Below, piece after piece: positions 61,324-61,837 of a stretch of DNA of 61,837 nucleotides. The stretch is from Candidatus Methylomirabilota bacterium. Its GTDB lineage: Bacteria; Methylomirabilota; Methylomirabilia; Rokubacteriales; DASRDR01. Every line of letters starts with the position of its first letter. The first letter of the stretch is position 1. The notes under the pieces are model-generated. The model searched no databases and was not told the origin of the DNA. It saw only the letters and a program-made list of their open reading frames with translations. Location: contig DASYQW010000175.1 of assembly GCA_036005065.1 (NCBI GenBank), positions 1-61,837 on the forward strand, read 5' to 3'. The position numbers and the translations under genes are program-made.

Positions 61324-61837
61324 TCAGATCTGTCTCCAGAGGAACTCTGCCTTCGCCATCCGTCGCAGGATGGTCGCCACCTGGCGCTGATAGGCGGGGC
61401 TCGCCGCCCCGGGATGCCAGGTCTTGGGCTGGGGGAGGCTGGCCGCGAGCCGCGCCGCGTCCTGCTCGCCGAGGTCGGCCGCGGGCTTTGCGAAGTACCG
61501 CTGGCTGGCCGCGCCGACCCCGTAGATTCCCGGGCCGAACTCCACCACGTTGAGGTAGAGCTCGAGGATACGCCGCTTGCCGAGGGCGCGCTCGAGCTGC
61601 CAGGTCAGGAGCGCCTCCTTGAGCTTCCGGAGGGGGTTGCGCGACGGCGAGAGCCACAGGTTCTTGGCGAGCTGCTGCGTGATGGTGGAGGCGCCCCGGG
61701 GGGCCTCCAGGTCTTCGACGGCCCGCTCCAGCGCGATCTTGACCTCCGAGAGCTCGAAGCCGCCGTGGGAGAAGAAGTTGATGTCCTCCGCCACCAGCAC
61801 CGCCCGCTTGAGATGCGGCGAGATGCTGGCGTAGGGC
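61324..61837 (-). CDS. mtgA: Monofunctional peptidoglycan glycosyltransferase, partial
   Basis: The C-terminal 170 or so residues of a GT51 transglycosylase are present; the start lies beyond the window. The catalytic Glu and motif are in VAEDINFFSHGGFE. GASTITQQLAKNLWLSPSR, RKLKEALLTWQLERALGKRR and ELYLNVVEFGPGIYGVGAAS are the other family motifs. No transpeptidase domain follows, so it is MtgA-like rather than a class A PBP. It polymerises lipid II at the inner membrane. Confidence 0.92.
   Translation of the reverse strand, partial: PYASISPHLKRAVLVAEDINFFSHGGFELSEVKIALERAVEDLEAPRGASTITQQLAKNLWLSPSRNPLRKLKEALLTWQLERALGKRRILELYLNVVEFGPGIYGVGAASQRYFAKPAADLGEQDAARLAASLPQPKTWHPGAASPAYQRQVATILRRMAKAEFLWRQI

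Noticed and set aside
1-61837. tRNA, rRNA, insertion sequences, prophage and CRISPR arrays.
   Set aside because: None was recognised on reading both strands. Small or degenerate RNA genes could still be missed without a covariance search.

Overview
The window is a very GC-rich, densely packed bacterial chromosome segment. Many genes overlap by one to four bases (ATGA, GTGA, TGATG), and GTG starts are common. The gene mix is an aerobic CO dehydrogenase cluster, PQQ biosynthesis genes, several peptide-type ABC substrate-binding proteins with Tat-like signals, luciferase-like monooxygenases, amidase, SDRs and TPP-dependent enzymes. This fits an uncultured soil or subsurface lineage such as Candidatus Rokubacteria (Methylomirabilota). 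That placement is an inference from gene content; no rRNA or tRNA gene was seen. Most of the window reads as ordinary chromosome. One lower-GC accessory block lies at about 39.0-41.7 kb.

Layout. 0.3-2.7 kb: TPP enzyme and enoyl-CoA hydratase pair. 2.8-7.4 kb: giant zinc-ribbon/TPR/Ser-Thr kinase and a small membrane protein. 7.6-9.3 kb: DUF4139 protein. 9.3-14.4 kb: two tandem paralogous Tat-type substrate-binding proteins, a SelA-like PLP enzyme and, divergently, an HpcH/HpaI aldolase. 14.5-20.7 kb: coxM-coxS-coxL, a vapBC toxin-antitoxin pair, coxG and a CoxI/XdhC-YHS fusion. CoxL carries the form I signature AYRCSFR, so this should be a true aerobic CO dehydrogenase. 20.9-25.9 kb: GH15 glucan hydrolase, alanine dehydrogenase, leuC-leuD. 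26.0-28.9 kb: two low-complexity envelope-type proteins. 28.9-35.8 kb: miaB, three tandem U32-family Fe-S proteins, an amidase and an SDR.

35.8-39.0 kb holds a histidine kinase, lipoprotein, response regulator and metallo-beta-lactamase-fold operon. It is followed by a 2.7-kb accessory block flanked by two copies of a 78-bp direct repeat, which is the 5' end of the kinase gene. The block carries small unknown proteins, an orphan antitoxin, a gamma-glutamylcyclotransferase-like protein and a truncated HNH nuclease. 41.8-47.7 kb: aidB, a CMD protein, a VOC protein, a tartrate/malate-type dehydrogenase, a Fpg-like glycosylase and an iron alcohol dehydrogenase. 47.9-51.6 kb: pqqA, a pqqB/pqqC junction that has lost the end of B and the start of C, pqqD, pqqE and a luciferase-like monooxygenase. 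51.7-57.2 kb: a secreted protein, an M29-type aminopeptidase and a peptide ABC transporter (dppC, dppB, substrate-binding protein) with an 86-nt structured element between the binding-protein and permease genes. 57.2-61.8 kb: an AhpD-like protein, LLM enzyme, SDR, gamma-carbonic anhydrase, collagen-like secreted protein and a partial mtgA.

The points most worth follow-up are the YHS domain fused to the CODH maturation factor, the broken pqqB/pqqC, the repeat-flanked accessory block, the intercistronic structured element and a twin-hairpin module that ends two unrelated operons.
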